Origin: an uncultured Merdimonas sp.
GTDB taxonomy: Bacteria > Bacillota > Clostridia > Lachnospirales > Lachnospiraceae
Assembly: GCA_944383645.1 (NCBI GenBank)
Contig: CALWQJ010000003.1
Coordinates: 1 to 45,118, forward strand
Direction of reading: 5' to 3'
Length of the DNA stretch: 45,118 nucleotides
The notes beneath the pieces were generated by a model, which did not search any database, had not been told where the DNA came from, and was given only the letters and a program-made list of their open reading frames with translations. The position numbers were made by a program, and so were the translations under genes. Each line of letters begins with the position of its first letter. Position 1 is the first letter of the stretch. This document shows, one piece after another, positions 31,888-40,054 of the stretch.

Positions 31888-32004
31888 CTCCGTGATGCTA
31901 TCCTATCACAATTTTCGCTCTTATTCAACCCTTCTAATTGATAAATCTTATCAAAACGCTATCTGGGGTACTATTTGCGGCCATCCCACTCTGTCTGGAA
32001 CGCG

Positions 32005-32454
32005 CTACGCCATCAAAAAGCCAATCAGGATTCCCAGCAGGGCTCCCATCAGCACCTGCAGAGGCGTGTGGCCTACGAATTCCTTCAACTTCTCCTCCGC
32101 CAGCTTTTTGCCGTTCATGGTCCGGAAGCTTTCCACAATCTCATTGAGCAGCTTGGCCTGCTTGCCCGTCTCCAGACGCACTCCCATGGCGTCGTGCATC
32201 ACAATGATGGCGATAATCACGGTCACCGCGAAGGCAAAGGAATCAAGGCCGTACAGAAGCCCGGACGCTGTGGCCATGGCGCAGACTGTGGAGGAATGGG
32301 AGCTGGGCATTCCGCCGGATCCTGTCAGCCTCTCCGGATCAAATTTCTTCGTCATCAGCGTATGAATGATCGTCTTCAGCAGCTGGGCCACGAACCAGCC
32401 CGTCACCGCACTCATCAGTATTCTATTTCCTATCAGCTGTTCCCAAGCGTTCAT
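32005..32454 (-). CDS. Divergent PAP2 family membrane protein (YuiD-like)
   Basis: A 149-residue protein from ATG 32454, 7 bases after GGAGG. The motif GSGGMPSSHSSTVCAMATA near 46-64 is the phosphatase-like PSSHS signature of the divergent PAP2 family. AIIVMHDAMGVRLETGKQAKLLNEI follows, then FVGHTPLQVLMGALLGILIGF with the final His and last helix. Family members are integral membrane proteins of unproven substrate, possibly lipid phosphates. It stands alone between the Feo and polyol operons. Confidence 0.88.
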   Translation of the reverse strand: MNAWEQLIGNRILMSAVTGWFVAQLLKTIIHTLMTKKFDPERLTGSGGMPSSHSSTVCAMATASGLLYGLDSFAFAVTVIIAIIVMHDAMGVRLETGKQAKLLNEIVESFRTMNGKKLAEEKLKEFVGHTPLQVLMGALLGILIGFLMA

Positions 32455-32524
32455 CTGTTTTCCTCCGGTTCTCCCTTTCCAATCCATACAGATTTTTCCT
32501 GACCTGCAAGGCTGTCTTGGTCTC

Positions 32525-32553
32525 AGTATAACGGATCCAATGCAAAAAAACAA
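32525..32553 (-). promoter_or_regulatory. Probable promoter of the PAP2-like gene
   Basis: On the minus strand TTGTTT (32553-32548) and TATACT (32530-32525) are 17 bases apart. Upstream, CCCCGCC (32577-32583) and GGCGGGG (32619-32625) could form a large-loop stem that helps end the preceding polyol operon. The rest of 32554-32688 holds nothing I can name. Confidence 0.45.
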
Positions 32554-32688
32554 TCTTTGAAAAAAGGCGAAAATATCCCCGCCAGGCAGCCTGCTGTCGC
32601 TTTGGCATATATGTTCCCGGCGGGGTACAAAAATTTTACACTTTTACAGGCCGCGCTCTAAAGTACATAGCCTGTTTTGTCCTAATCT

Positions 32689-33951
32689 TTAGATAGACGG
32701 AGCGTTCTCCAGCAGATACTTCTCCGCCTTGGCGTTCCACAGGCCGTTGGTCTCTGCCACCAGCTCTGCCAGCTTCGCGAACAGCGGATCCGTCTTGCCC
32801 TTCTCCTCAAAGTCCGCAATGGCCGTCAGCGGCAGGGAGATATGGGTATAGATCAGCTTCTTTCCGCCCGGCACATGGGGCAGGTTCAGGGTCGTCTCCC
32901 GGGCCACGTCCATGCCGCCGATATGGGTCACCAGAATAGCCGGGTCCAGCTTGCCCTCGCCGATCATGCGCAGGCATTCCTTCATGTCCTCGGTATTTCC
33001 GCCGGAGGTTCCTACCACATGGGTTCCGGAGTAATGGACATTGTAGAAATTGAACTTCGCGGAGAATTCCGGGTTGGATGGGCCTGCGAAGAAGTTCAGG
33101 CAGCCGTCCTGGGCCAGAATGCTGTCTGCCAGCTCTACCACCGGAGCCACCGGGGCGAATACCAGCACATCGTCATAGCCGGCTCCGTCTGTAAAGCTCA
33201 TCATAAACTCGCGATCGTTTTCTACCTTGCCCGTATTTGCGTACACAAGCTTGATTCCGTTTTCCGCAGCCTCTGCCGGGGAAAGCATCTGCTCCGCCCG
33301 TGCCAGTCTCGCGTCGTCGATATCGGTCACGATCAGCAGGGACGGCCTTCTGTCGCAGTGGATAATGTAGTCGATGGCAGCCAGTCCCATGGGGCCTACG
33401 CCTGCCAGGATCGCCATCCTGCCGCCCTCGCGGATTCCCATATCATGCTCATATTTTCCTCTGGTTACGTGATACATGGCGTGGAAGGTTCCAGCCACGC
33501 AGGACAGGGGCTCTGTCAGGGAGCCGCCGAAATAGCTCTCGCCGGAATAGTGGAGCAGGCATCCCATCTCCATAACCTCATTGGGAATGATGACGTAGGT
33601 AGCGTCTCCGCCAATATACTGGTAGGAATATCCCGGAGCCGCCAGGCTTCCCTTGTAATTCAGGGCCGGCTGGATGGAAAACTTCTCCCCTGCCTTGAAT
33701 TCATCCGCCCACTTGGATCCCACCTTTACCAACTCGCCGCAGAACTCATGTCCGATAATGGTCGGATGCTCCGCCACATCGTCCGGCACGCGCTTGTGAT
33801 CCGCGCCCTGCATCGCAGCCTTGTAGGAAGACATGCAGATGCTGTCGGACACAACCTTCGCCAGAATCTCATCCTCCTTCGGTTCCGGAAGCTCGAACTC
33901 CTCCAGACGCAGATCCTCTTTGCCGTAAAGTCTCAGTGCTTTTGTTTTCAT
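32689..33951 (-). CDS. Zinc-binding alcohol dehydrogenase, L-sorbose-1-phosphate reductase-like
   Basis: A 420-residue medium-chain dehydrogenase. The catalytic zinc region is DSICMSSYKAA near 35-45 and HPTIIGHEFCGELVKVG near 62-78. The cofactor-binding Rossmann turn is ILAGVGPMGLAAIDY near 178. The long form (420 against about 350) with GYSYQYIGGDATYVIIP resembles SorE, which reduces L-sorbose-1-phosphate to D-glucitol-6-phosphate. It is last in a four-gene operon with an SDR like glucitol-6-phosphate dehydrogenase, which supports a polyol/ketose phosphate pathway. The exact substrate is inferred. Confidence 0.75.
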   Translation of the reverse strand: MKTKALRLYGKEDLRLEEFELPEPKEDEILAKVVSDSICMSSYKAAMQGADHKRVPDDVAEHPTIIGHEFCGELVKVGSKWADEFKAGEKFSIQPALNYKGSLAAPGYSYQYIGGDATYVIIPNEVMEMGCLLHYSGESYFGGSLTEPLSCVAGTFHAMYHVTRGKYEHDMGIREGGRMAILAGVGPMGLAAIDYIIHCDRRPSLLIVTDIDDARLARAEQMLSPAEAAENGIKLVYANTGKVENDREFMMSFTDGAGYDDVLVFAPVAPVVELADSILAQDGCLNFFAGPSNPEFSAKFNFYNVHYSGTHVVGTSGGNTEDMKECLRMIGEGKLDPAILVTHIGGMDVARETTLNLPHVPGGKKLIYTHISLPLTAIADFEEKGKTDPLFAKLAELVAETNGLWNAKAEKYLLENAPSI

Positions 33952-33988
33952 GCTCTTTCTCCTTTTCCCTTTTCTTTATAAAGTTTCT

Positions 33989-34639
33989 CTATGAGATTAA
34001 GTTCCTCTGATTCTCCTTCTGTATGGAAAGCAGAGCCTCGCATTCCTCTTCCGGAAGCTCTTTCTCCTTTCCCAGAAGCCTGGCCGTCACCAGCACTCTG
34101 GCGATAGCTTCTGCCGCCTCCATATGGTTCATGGCCTGGCGCACATCCGGTCCCACAGCCAGGGCCCCGTGGTTCTCCAGCAGGATGACGCTGCTTTTCT
34201 CAAGAAGCGGCCCTATTCCCTTCCAGATATCATCCGTACCCGGTCTCCCGTAGGGCGCTACCTCGAAGCTGCCATACACAGTCAGCAGCTCTGCGTAGGC
34301 CTTCGTCCTGATCGGAAGTCCGCAGACCGCATGCGCAGCCAGGCAGGTCGGATGGGCGTGTACGACGCCGCCCACCTCCCTGCGTGTCCGATATACCTGA
34401 AGATGCAGCTTCAGCTCGGAGCTGGGCCTGCAGCTTCCGTACAGCTGATTTCCATCCTCGTCCACGACGGCAATCATGTCCTCTGTCAGAAATGCTTTGT
34501 TTTTCCCGCTGGGAGTCACGTAAATCAATCCGTCCCGCCGCAGAGAGACATTTCCCTCGATTGCATTCAGGATTCCCTTCTCATCCAGATGCCTTGCGGC
34601 CTCCAAAAGCTCTCTGACAGCTTCCATATTTCTTTCCAT
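33989..34639 (-). CDS. Class II aldolase/adducin family protein (fuculose-phosphate aldolase-like)
   Basis: A 216-residue zinc aldolase. GNVSLRRDGLIYVTPSGKNK near 28-47 binds substrate phosphate. VHAHPTCLAAHAV near 97-109 gives two zinc His ligands, and ENHGALAVGPDVRQAMNHME near 155-174 gives the third. SSELKLHLQVYRTR contains the catalytic Glu. The family cleaves L-fuculose-, L-rhamnulose- or related ketose-1-phosphates to dihydroxyacetone phosphate and an aldehyde. It lies 5 bases after the PHP gene stop. Confidence 0.88.
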   Translation of the reverse strand: MERNMEAVRELLEAARHLDEKGILNAIEGNVSLRRDGLIYVTPSGKNKAFLTEDMIAVVDEDGNQLYGSCRPSSELKLHLQVYRTRREVGGVVHAHPTCLAAHAVCGLPIRTKAYAELLTVYGSFEVAPYGRPGTDDIWKGIGPLLEKSSVILLENHGALAVGPDVRQAMNHMEAAEAIARVLVTARLLGKEKELPEEECEALLSIQKENQRNLIS

Positions 34640-34644
34640 TCTGC

Positions 34645-35820
34645 TCAGTCCTTCTCCCGTTCCACCAGCTTCCAGGCCATATCCACCAGATGCTCAAACT
34701 GCGGATCCGCCAGCTGCGGGCAGATCATGCTCTGGCGGGAGGAATTCACGTCCTCGCCGGAAATCTCCGTCATGCCATACCTTCGGCACAGCTCCTGCAG
34801 CCTCGTAAGCTGCTCTCTCGTATTGCGGGCCGGCATATAGGTCACGCCGCGCACACCCTCTTCCTTGAGCATCTCAAAGAGCTCATCCAGGAAATCATCC
34901 TCGAACTTCGCCGCCTTCTTGTCTCCGGTGACGGAATTCGTCACATCTCCCAGATAGGGATAGCACAGGATCGCTCCCACCTCGTCAGCCAGCTTCACCA
35001 GCTCCCTGAACGGAAGGCACTCGTCCGTGGCCGGCACGTAAATCCTGCCCACCAGCTCCGCCTTCATCACGCCCAGCAGATCGTAGATCCGATGGGGGTT
35101 CCCTGGATCGGAAAGCCGCTCTCTCGCCGTTTCATTCAGGGCGATCCCCAGCTTCTGCTCCACAAATTCCGCGCAGGAATCCTCCCCTGCCTTCTCAAGA
35201 ATCTTCTGGCTTAAGGCAAAGAGCAGATGGCGCTCCGTGATGGACCCGCCATTCTCATACTGGGAGACCGGAATTACGTCCCTGTCAAAATCAAGCGTAA
35301 TCCCAAAGGGCTCCATCAGCCGGCTGATGTTCCCTGTCATCTTCCGGTTCCGCGCGTTTCTCCTTTCCCGCAGAGGCCCAAAGACCTCCTGCAGCCTGGC
35401 AAAGCCGGATTCCGGAACGCTGTGGATGGCCATGTAGCAGATGCCCGCCTGATCCGGATTGTTCAGCTTTCTTCCTTCCATCCGGGTTCCAGAAAGATCC
35501 GCCCGGCACTCCATGCCGCAGGTCGTTCCGATCCCGGCGATTTTCCCGGCCTTGCGGAACTCCACCGCTCCCGCGATGGTGTCGTGATCCATGATTCCCG
35601 CCGTCTGCAGGCCCTCGTCCCGGGCGCAGTAGACCGCCGCCGCAGGGGAATAGGGAGAAAAGGAATAAATCGTGTGGATATGATTGTTGGCATACTGGGG
35701 CTTCACCTCAGGGTGCTGCTTTTCCCCGCCGATGATAATCGCCAGGTTCGCCAGACGCTCCTCCGGATCCGGCGCGTTCAAAAGCCTTAAGACCTCCTGG
35801 CGCTCTGTAAATTTGTCCAT
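34645..35820 (-). CDS. PHP domain protein of a sugar-catabolic operon
   Basis: A 391-residue protein. The PHP metal centre begins with NNHIHTIYSFSPYSP near 45-59 (HxH) and continues with GIMDHDTIAGAVEF near 75-88, GMECRADL near 101, YMAIHSVPE near 130 and, far on, YMPARNTREQLTRLQ. PHP domains are metal-dependent phosphoesterases, but this long form is not one I can match to a characterised enzyme. It lies between the SDR and the aldolase, so it may hydrolyse a phosphorylated intermediate. GGGAGGCGGCTT precedes the ATG. Confidence 0.78.
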   Translation of the reverse strand: MDKFTERQEVLRLLNAPDPEERLANLAIIIGGEKQHPEVKPQYANNHIHTIYSFSPYSPAAAVYCARDEGLQTAGIMDHDTIAGAVEFRKAGKIAGIGTTCGMECRADLSGTRMEGRKLNNPDQAGICYMAIHSVPESGFARLQEVFGPLRERRNARNRKMTGNISRLMEPFGITLDFDRDVIPVSQYENGGSITERHLLFALSQKILEKAGEDSCAEFVEQKLGIALNETARERLSDPGNPHRIYDLLGVMKAELVGRIYVPATDECLPFRELVKLADEVGAILCYPYLGDVTNSVTGDKKAAKFEDDFLDELFEMLKEEGVRGVTYMPARNTREQLTRLQELCRRYGMTEISGEDVNSSRQSMICPQLADPQFEHLVDMAWKLVEREKD

Positions 35821-35839
35821 AAGCCGCCTCCCGTCCGCC

Positions 35840-36712
35840 TTAGTTCAGCATGGTCTGTCCGCCGGTCACCGGGATCGCCTGTCCCGTCTCAAACTCCTGC
35901 TCCACCGCGTAGAACAGAGCTTTCGACACGTCCCTGGGCGTACAGCCTCTGTGAATCGGAGACTTGGCCAGATAATAAGCCTTCACATCCTCCACCGTCT
36001 TCGCTCCCGGCACCTTGCCCGCGTTCAGATACTGCACAAAAAGTCCCCGCTCCGGATCGGACCAGAGGGGCCCGTCGTAGAAATTGCCCGGGCAGATGGA
36101 ATTCACCTTGATGTTCCAGCCCACCAGCTCCAGGGCGAAGCTCTGGGTCAGGCCGATGCCGCCGAACTTTCCGCCCGCGTAGGCGCTGTTGTTCTTCGAT
36201 CCCTCCAGGCCGGACTTGGAATTGATCTGGATAATGTCGAACCAGAGGCTCTCGTCCGCCTCATGCTGGGCCTTCATGATCGCGGAAGCGTACTTCGCCG
36301 CGTTGAAATAGCCTATGTAATTCACCTTCGTCACAAAGGTAAAGGCGTCGGTACTCAGGTCCTCGAGGCTTCCTGCCTTCAGCACGCCCGCGTTCGATAC
36401 GAAAATGTCGATACCGCCGAAATGCTCCACAGCCGCGCAGACCATCTCTTCCATGGAAACCGCGTCAGACACGTCCACCTTCAGGCCGATGGCCCGCTCT
36501 CCCAGGCCCTTTGCCGCTTCCTTCGCCTGCGCGTCGTTCAGGTCTGCCAGAACCACGCTGGCGCCCTCCCGGTACATCTCTGTGGCAATGCCAAGGCCAA
36601 AGCCCTGGGCGCCCCCGGTGACAACCGCGATCTTGCCCGCCAGCCGTCCTGTGGTCTGGGGTCTGTTGTGGATGTTTTTCTTTGCGTACTCTTTTGCTTC
36701 TGCCAAGTTCAT
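35840..36712 (-). CDS. Short-chain dehydrogenase/reductase (sorbitol-6-phosphate dehydrogenase-like)
   Basis: A 290-residue SDR. The cofactor motif is VTGGAQGFGLG near 32-42 and VVLADLND favours NAD. SNAGVL is present. The catalytic Ser is in INSKSG and Tyr/Lys are in SAYAGGKFGG (YxxxK). The C-terminus VTGGQTMLN is typical. An N-terminal extension (NLAEAKEYAKKNIHNRPQ) resembles SDR modules linked to rhamnulose/polyol metabolism. It is first in the operon with PHP, aldolase and zinc dehydrogenase; glucitol-6-phosphate to fructose-6-phosphate is a plausible but unproven reaction. Confidence 0.82.
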   Translation of the reverse strand: MNLAEAKEYAKKNIHNRPQTTGRLAGKIAVVTGGAQGFGLGIATEMYREGASVVLADLNDAQAKEAAKGLGERAIGLKVDVSDAVSMEEMVCAAVEHFGGIDIFVSNAGVLKAGSLEDLSTDAFTFVTKVNYIGYFNAAKYASAIMKAQHEADESLWFDIIQINSKSGLEGSKNNSAYAGGKFGGIGLTQSFALELVGWNIKVNSICPGNFYDGPLWSDPERGLFVQYLNAGKVPGAKTVEDVKAYYLAKSPIHRGCTPRDVSKALFYAVEQEFETGQAIPVTGGQTMLN

Positions 36713-36820
36713 AATAGAATCCCTCCTGTTGATTCTGAAACTTTAAAATTGGTCCGCCGGTCCGTCCAGCCCTCCGGCAAAGCGCACAGAGTGTTGGACT
36801 TTCCCTTGATTTCTAGTTTT

Positions 36821-36885
36821 ATTATAGCACTACATCAACATAAGTCAATATAAAAATTACAAAACCAACATAAAATTCAACATGC
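36821..36885 (-). promoter_or_regulatory. Promoter of the polyol operon with phased direct repeats
   Basis: On the minus strand TTGACT (36848-36843) and TATAAT (36826-36821) are 16 bases apart. Four direct repeats of a 9-mer read on the plus strand lie over and upstream of the -35: TCAACATAA (36835), TCAATATAA (36845), CCAACATAA (36865) and TCAACATGC (36877). The first three are offset by 10 and 20 bases, one face of the helix. This arrangement is typical of DeoR-family operators. The regulator is not in the window. Confidence 0.6.
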
Positions 36886-36901
36886 TTTGCGGCTGAAAAT
36901 A

Positions 36902-37135
36902 TCAGTTCCACTCATCAGCCAGGAGGTAGGCCGCCTGGATATAGAGCTTCTGTCCTCGTTTTTCACAGACAAAATCGATTTCTCTGTTTCCGGTTTTTCC
37001 AACCGTCACCTTCCATCCCCGGCGCAGAAGCTCCATATAGATTATATTTTCAAGAATCAGGTTCATATCCCGCATATTGCCTCCATAGACGGCTTCCCGG
37101 ATGCCATGGTCGGCAATGTAATAAATTTTTATCAT
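36902..37135 (-). pseudogene. Remnant of a DUF4143-containing AAA ATPase
   Basis: About 78 codons are left: YYIADHGIREAV, then NLILENIIYMELLRRGWKV, then REIDFVCEKRGQKLYIQAAYLL. This is the internal part of the DUF4143/nuclease-like C-terminal region of the common AAA+ DUF4143 proteins (about 400 residues). The ATPase part upstream and the last about 40 residues are missing; the frame ends at TGA after LADEWN. The surviving piece is fused directly to an upstream inverted repeat at 37134, which suggests a deletion from just after the promoter into the gene. Confidence 0.7.
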
Positions 37136-37198
37136 TTTATCGTTTATACTCGATAAAATCATAAATATTTAAATTTTATCGTTTATACTCGATAAAAT
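37134..37198. repeat. Two perfect 26-bp copies of an inverted repeat
   Basis: Copies at 37134-37159 and 37173-37198 are identical, 39 bases apart start to start. Each has arms ATTTTATCG and CGATAAAAT around TTTATACT. Two operator-like palindromes upstream of a toxin- or ATPase-type gene suggest autoregulation of the now-deleted DUF4143 gene. Only two copies exist, so this is not a CRISPR array. Confidence 0.7.
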
Positions 37199-37248
37199 TG
37201 TGCAATACAGTTTTTTACTATCGAAAACAAATACCTCTGCTTCGCATA

Positions 37249-37286
37249 AAAAAACGGTACAGCCAAAACTGGCTGTACCGTTTTTT
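37249..37286. terminator. Bidirectional terminator after the 4Fe-4S protein gene
   Basis: CGGTACAGCC (37255-37264) and GGCTGTACCG (37271-37280) are perfect 10-bp arms around AAAACT, flanked by A7 before and T6 after, so both strands give a stem plus U run. It lies 8 bases after the stop of the ferredoxin-type gene. Confidence 0.88.
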
Positions 37287-37293
37287 CGTTTAT

Positions 37294-38595
37294 CTAATTC
37301 TTTTTCTTCTTATTTTTATTGAGCTGGCTGGAAATCAGCTTGTCCAGGTAAATGGACTTGAACTGCTTGCTGGCCAGGGCCTGCTTTAAGGGCGGCAGCT
37401 CCAGGATCGCCGCGAATACGGCCGCCATGGCGCGGTGGTTCGCGAAGGCCTGATTGTCAAAAATCAGGTTCTGCAGAGTGCCCTTCTCGATGGCCTGCAG
37501 CACGAAACGGTGGGTGCTGTTTACCGGGGTGATGACCTGGATGGGCCGGCGCTTCATCTCGATGGCCTTCTTCGCGCAGTTTCCGGCGCAGACGCCGCAG
37601 CCCAGGCAGATATCCGTATCGATCACAGCCTTTTTCTTTCCGTGCTCATCCTCCTTCATGGAAATCGCAAGGATAGGACAGGCCTTCTCGCACCTTCCGC
37701 AGCCCACGCAGGTATCCTCCTTCACCTCCGGGATATAATTCGTGGTGGCCACTGGCTGCATGGGGCTGAATTTCCGGGCCGCCTGCAAAGCCTCGCAGCA
37801 GCAGCCGCAGCAGTTGCAGATAAAGGCCGGATTTTCCCGGACGTTTTCTCCGATCTGTACCAGATTGTGGTCGTAGGAGCGCTGCAGAGCGTCCATGGCC
37901 TCCGCCTTGTCGATGAGGCGGGCGTAGCCTCCGTGCTCCGCCAGGGAGCGGGCCACGTTTCCAAAGGTCAGGCAGACATCCAGCGGCGCGCCTATCTCGC
38001 AGGGATGGCCGGCGTGGAGCATCTTATGGCGGCAGTAACACAGGCCCAGGCCGATGTACTCCGCCTCCTCAATGATATGCGTGGCTCTCTCGTAATCCAG
38101 GATGTGCAGGGTATTCTCGTTGGTCAGCACAGGCTCCCGCACATAGACGCGGCCCAGCTTCGTCTCCGTGGCCCAGAAAAGCTCCTTTACGAAATCCTCC
38201 TCCACATTCATATACTGGTAATAGAGCTCGCTTAAATATTTCTGGTCGATGTCTCCCCTGGTGCGCATCAGGGCAAACTCGATAAAGCCCGCCATGGGAG
38301 GCGGCATGACGAATTTGCGCACCCCGTTGTGGTAGGAGTCCACCAGAAGGGCCTTCTCGCAGAGATGCGTCAGAAACTTCTCCGCCTTCGCCTCGCTGGT
38401 ATTCCAGATCTTCGCGGCCTTCTTCGCCGTAAAAGGGCGCACCGGAAGCATGGAGACCCATTTCGCTTCCTTTTCCGTGTAGAGCACCTGCAGAATCTTA
38501 TAGAGCGTCCCTGAAAACGCGGGCGCGCCCTGGGTAAACCAGTTGATGCGGTCTTCCAGATTCTTGTAGGCGTTTCTGCTGGTCAGATGTCCCAT
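37294..38595 (-). CDS. Multi-cluster 4Fe-4S binding protein
   Basis: A 433-residue protein of the 4Fe-4S ferredoxin superfamily. An N-terminal helical, winged-helix-like region spans about 1-100. Cys186, 188, 199 and 208 form a first Cys set (LCYCRHKM...HPCE...DVC). CNCCGCCC at 260-267 is a dense Cys cluster. Two classical binding motifs follow, CVGCGRCEKACP (296-307) and CLGCGVCAGNCAKK (330-343). A basic tail of Lys ends the protein. Such proteins pass electrons in anaerobes; the partner is unknown. It is 33 bases downstream of scpB. Confidence 0.85.
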   Translation of the reverse strand: MGHLTSRNAYKNLEDRINWFTQGAPAFSGTLYKILQVLYTEKEAKWVSMLPVRPFTAKKAAKIWNTSEAKAEKFLTHLCEKALLVDSYHNGVRKFVMPPPMAGFIEFALMRTRGDIDQKYLSELYYQYMNVEEDFVKELFWATETKLGRVYVREPVLTNENTLHILDYERATHIIEEAEYIGLGLCYCRHKMLHAGHPCEIGAPLDVCLTFGNVARSLAEHGGYARLIDKAEAMDALQRSYDHNLVQIGENVRENPAFICNCCGCCCEALQAARKFSPMQPVATTNYIPEVKEDTCVGCGRCEKACPILAISMKEDEHGKKKAVIDTDICLGCGVCAGNCAKKAIEMKRRPIQVITPVNSTHRFVLQAIEKGTLQNLIFDNQAFANHRAMAAVFAAILELPPLKQALASKQFKSIYLDKLISSQLNKNKKKKN

Positions 38596-38628
38596 ATATC
38601 GTTTCCCTCCTTTTTTCTCTTTCCGTAT

Positions 38629-39222
38629 CTATTCGTTCTCCGGCTCCGGGAGCTTCTGTCCCAGTTCCTCCTCTGCTTCCTCCCGGATATCCTCCAGCTT
38701 CTCCGGAGAAGCCTTCGGCAATTCCTCCACGGAGCTTACGCCGAAGCTTCGCAGGAAATCCTCCGTGGTGCCAAAGAGGATCGGGCGGCCCGGAGCGTCC
38801 AGGCGGCCCACCTCCTCGATCAGTCCATACTCCACCAGCTTATTTACCGCGTGATCGCTTTTGACCCCACGGATCTTCTCGATCTCAAGCTTCGTCACCG
38901 GCTGCTTGTAGGCCACGATGGAAAGGGTCTCCAGAAGCACCTCCGTCAGCGTATATTTCTTCGGCTGCTTGACCACCCGGATCAGATCGCCGTAATACTC
39001 CTTTTTCGTGCAGAGCTGCCAGGCGCCCTCCAGCTCCAGCAGGCGGATCCCTCTGTCCTCCTCCTCATAGCGCAGCTCCATGCGCCGCAGGATGTCCTCC
39101 ATCTCGCCTGTCTCCAGCTCCAGGGCCGCAGCCAGCCTGGAGGCCTCCACAGAACCTCCTGCCGCAAATAAAATCGCTTCCACGGCCGCCCGGATGGCGG
39201 CCTCCGTTCTCTTTTCTTCCAA
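38629..39222 (-). CDS. scpB: Segregation and condensation protein B
   Basis: A 197-residue kite-type subunit of the SMC-ScpAB condensin. Two winged-helix domains are visible (VEAILFAAGGSVEASRLAAAL; LLETLSIVAYKQPVTKLEIEKIRGV, the conserved core; PGRPILFGTTEDFLRSFGV). ScpB dimers bind the central part of ScpA. The ATG lies 3 bases after the scpA stop, so it is normally co-translated. It ends in TAG. Confidence 0.96.
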   Translation of the reverse strand: MEEKRTEAAIRAAVEAILFAAGGSVEASRLAAALELETGEMEDILRRMELRYEEEDRGIRLLELEGAWQLCTKKEYYGDLIRVVKQPKKYTLTEVLLETLSIVAYKQPVTKLEIEKIRGVKSDHAVNKLVEYGLIEEVGRLDAPGRPILFGTTEDFLRSFGVSSVEELPKASPEKLEDIREEAEEELGQKLPEPENE

Positions 39223-39225
39223 ATC

Positions 39226-39984
39226 CTATGCTCCCTGTCCTTCTGCTTCTATATAAATGTCCCCAAAGGTCTCATCCTGGCGCACGGTCAGCTTTCCGAT
39301 CTTCATCAGCTCCAGCACCGCCAGAAACGTCACGATCACCTGCATCTTCCCGCGCCGGCGCTTTCCCTCCAGGAGCTTGCGGAAGCTGGTGCGCCGCTCC
39401 TTTTTCAGAGTCTCCTCCACATCCAGGATCCGTTCCTCCAGGCTGACCTCTTCCATCTCGATCTCGCCAAAGCCGCTTCGCACCGGGTCAATCTTGTCGG
39501 CGTAGCGGCGCAGAACCGACTGGAAGACCTCGTCCAGCTTCGCAAGCGTCAGATCCCCCAGGAGCTCCTCTAAGTTCACCGGCTGGATATAGGAGGCCAC
39601 CTCCTCCGGGATATCCTCCTCCCGGTAAAAATACTGTCCCGCCTGGTTCTGTCTCTCCCGGAGCTCTCCGGCCATGTACTTATACAGCTTCTACTCCAAA
39701 AGGCGCTCCACCAGATCGGCCCTCGGGTCGATCTCCTGGCCTTCCTCATCCACCTCCGGCGGGAGTAAAAGCTTCGCCTTGATCTCCAGCAGGGTGGCGG
39801 CCATGACCAGGAACTCGCTCATGATATTGAGATCCTTTTTTTCCATGGCCCTGATATATTCCATATACTGATCTGTAATCGTCACAATGGGAATATCATA
39901 GATGTCTATTTTATTGCTTTCTATCAGATGCAAAAGAAGATCCAGCGGACCCTCAAACGCAGGAAGCTTCACGGGAATTCCCAT
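39226..39984 (-). pseudogene. scpA: Segregation and condensation protein A interrupted by an in-frame amber codon
   Basis: The kleisin subunit of SMC-ScpAB, expected about 250 residues. The full reading frame is 39984-39226 without frameshift, but codon 98 is TAG (39693-39691), in RLLE-stop-KLYKYMAGELRERQ, where relatives have Tyr. One base change would restore TAC or TAT. The N-terminal half ([27 protein letters not shown]-neck binding) and C-terminal half (FLAVLELMKIGKLTVRQ, SMC-cap winged helix) are otherwise well conserved. ATG 39675 could restart the C-terminal part, although its nearest GGAG is 18 bases away. This may be a true mutation, two separate polypeptides, or a sequence error. 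Confidence 0.85.
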
Positions 39985-40054
39985 GCCCTGCTTCTCCCCT
40001 TCCTAACGAATGCTTTTCGCCCCGCGAAGACTGCGGCTGTTTCCGCAGGCCGCC

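Noticed and set aside
37134..37198. CRISPR repeat-spacer unit
   Set aside because: Only two copies, a 13-base spacer, and each copy is itself a long palindrome, which fits operators better.
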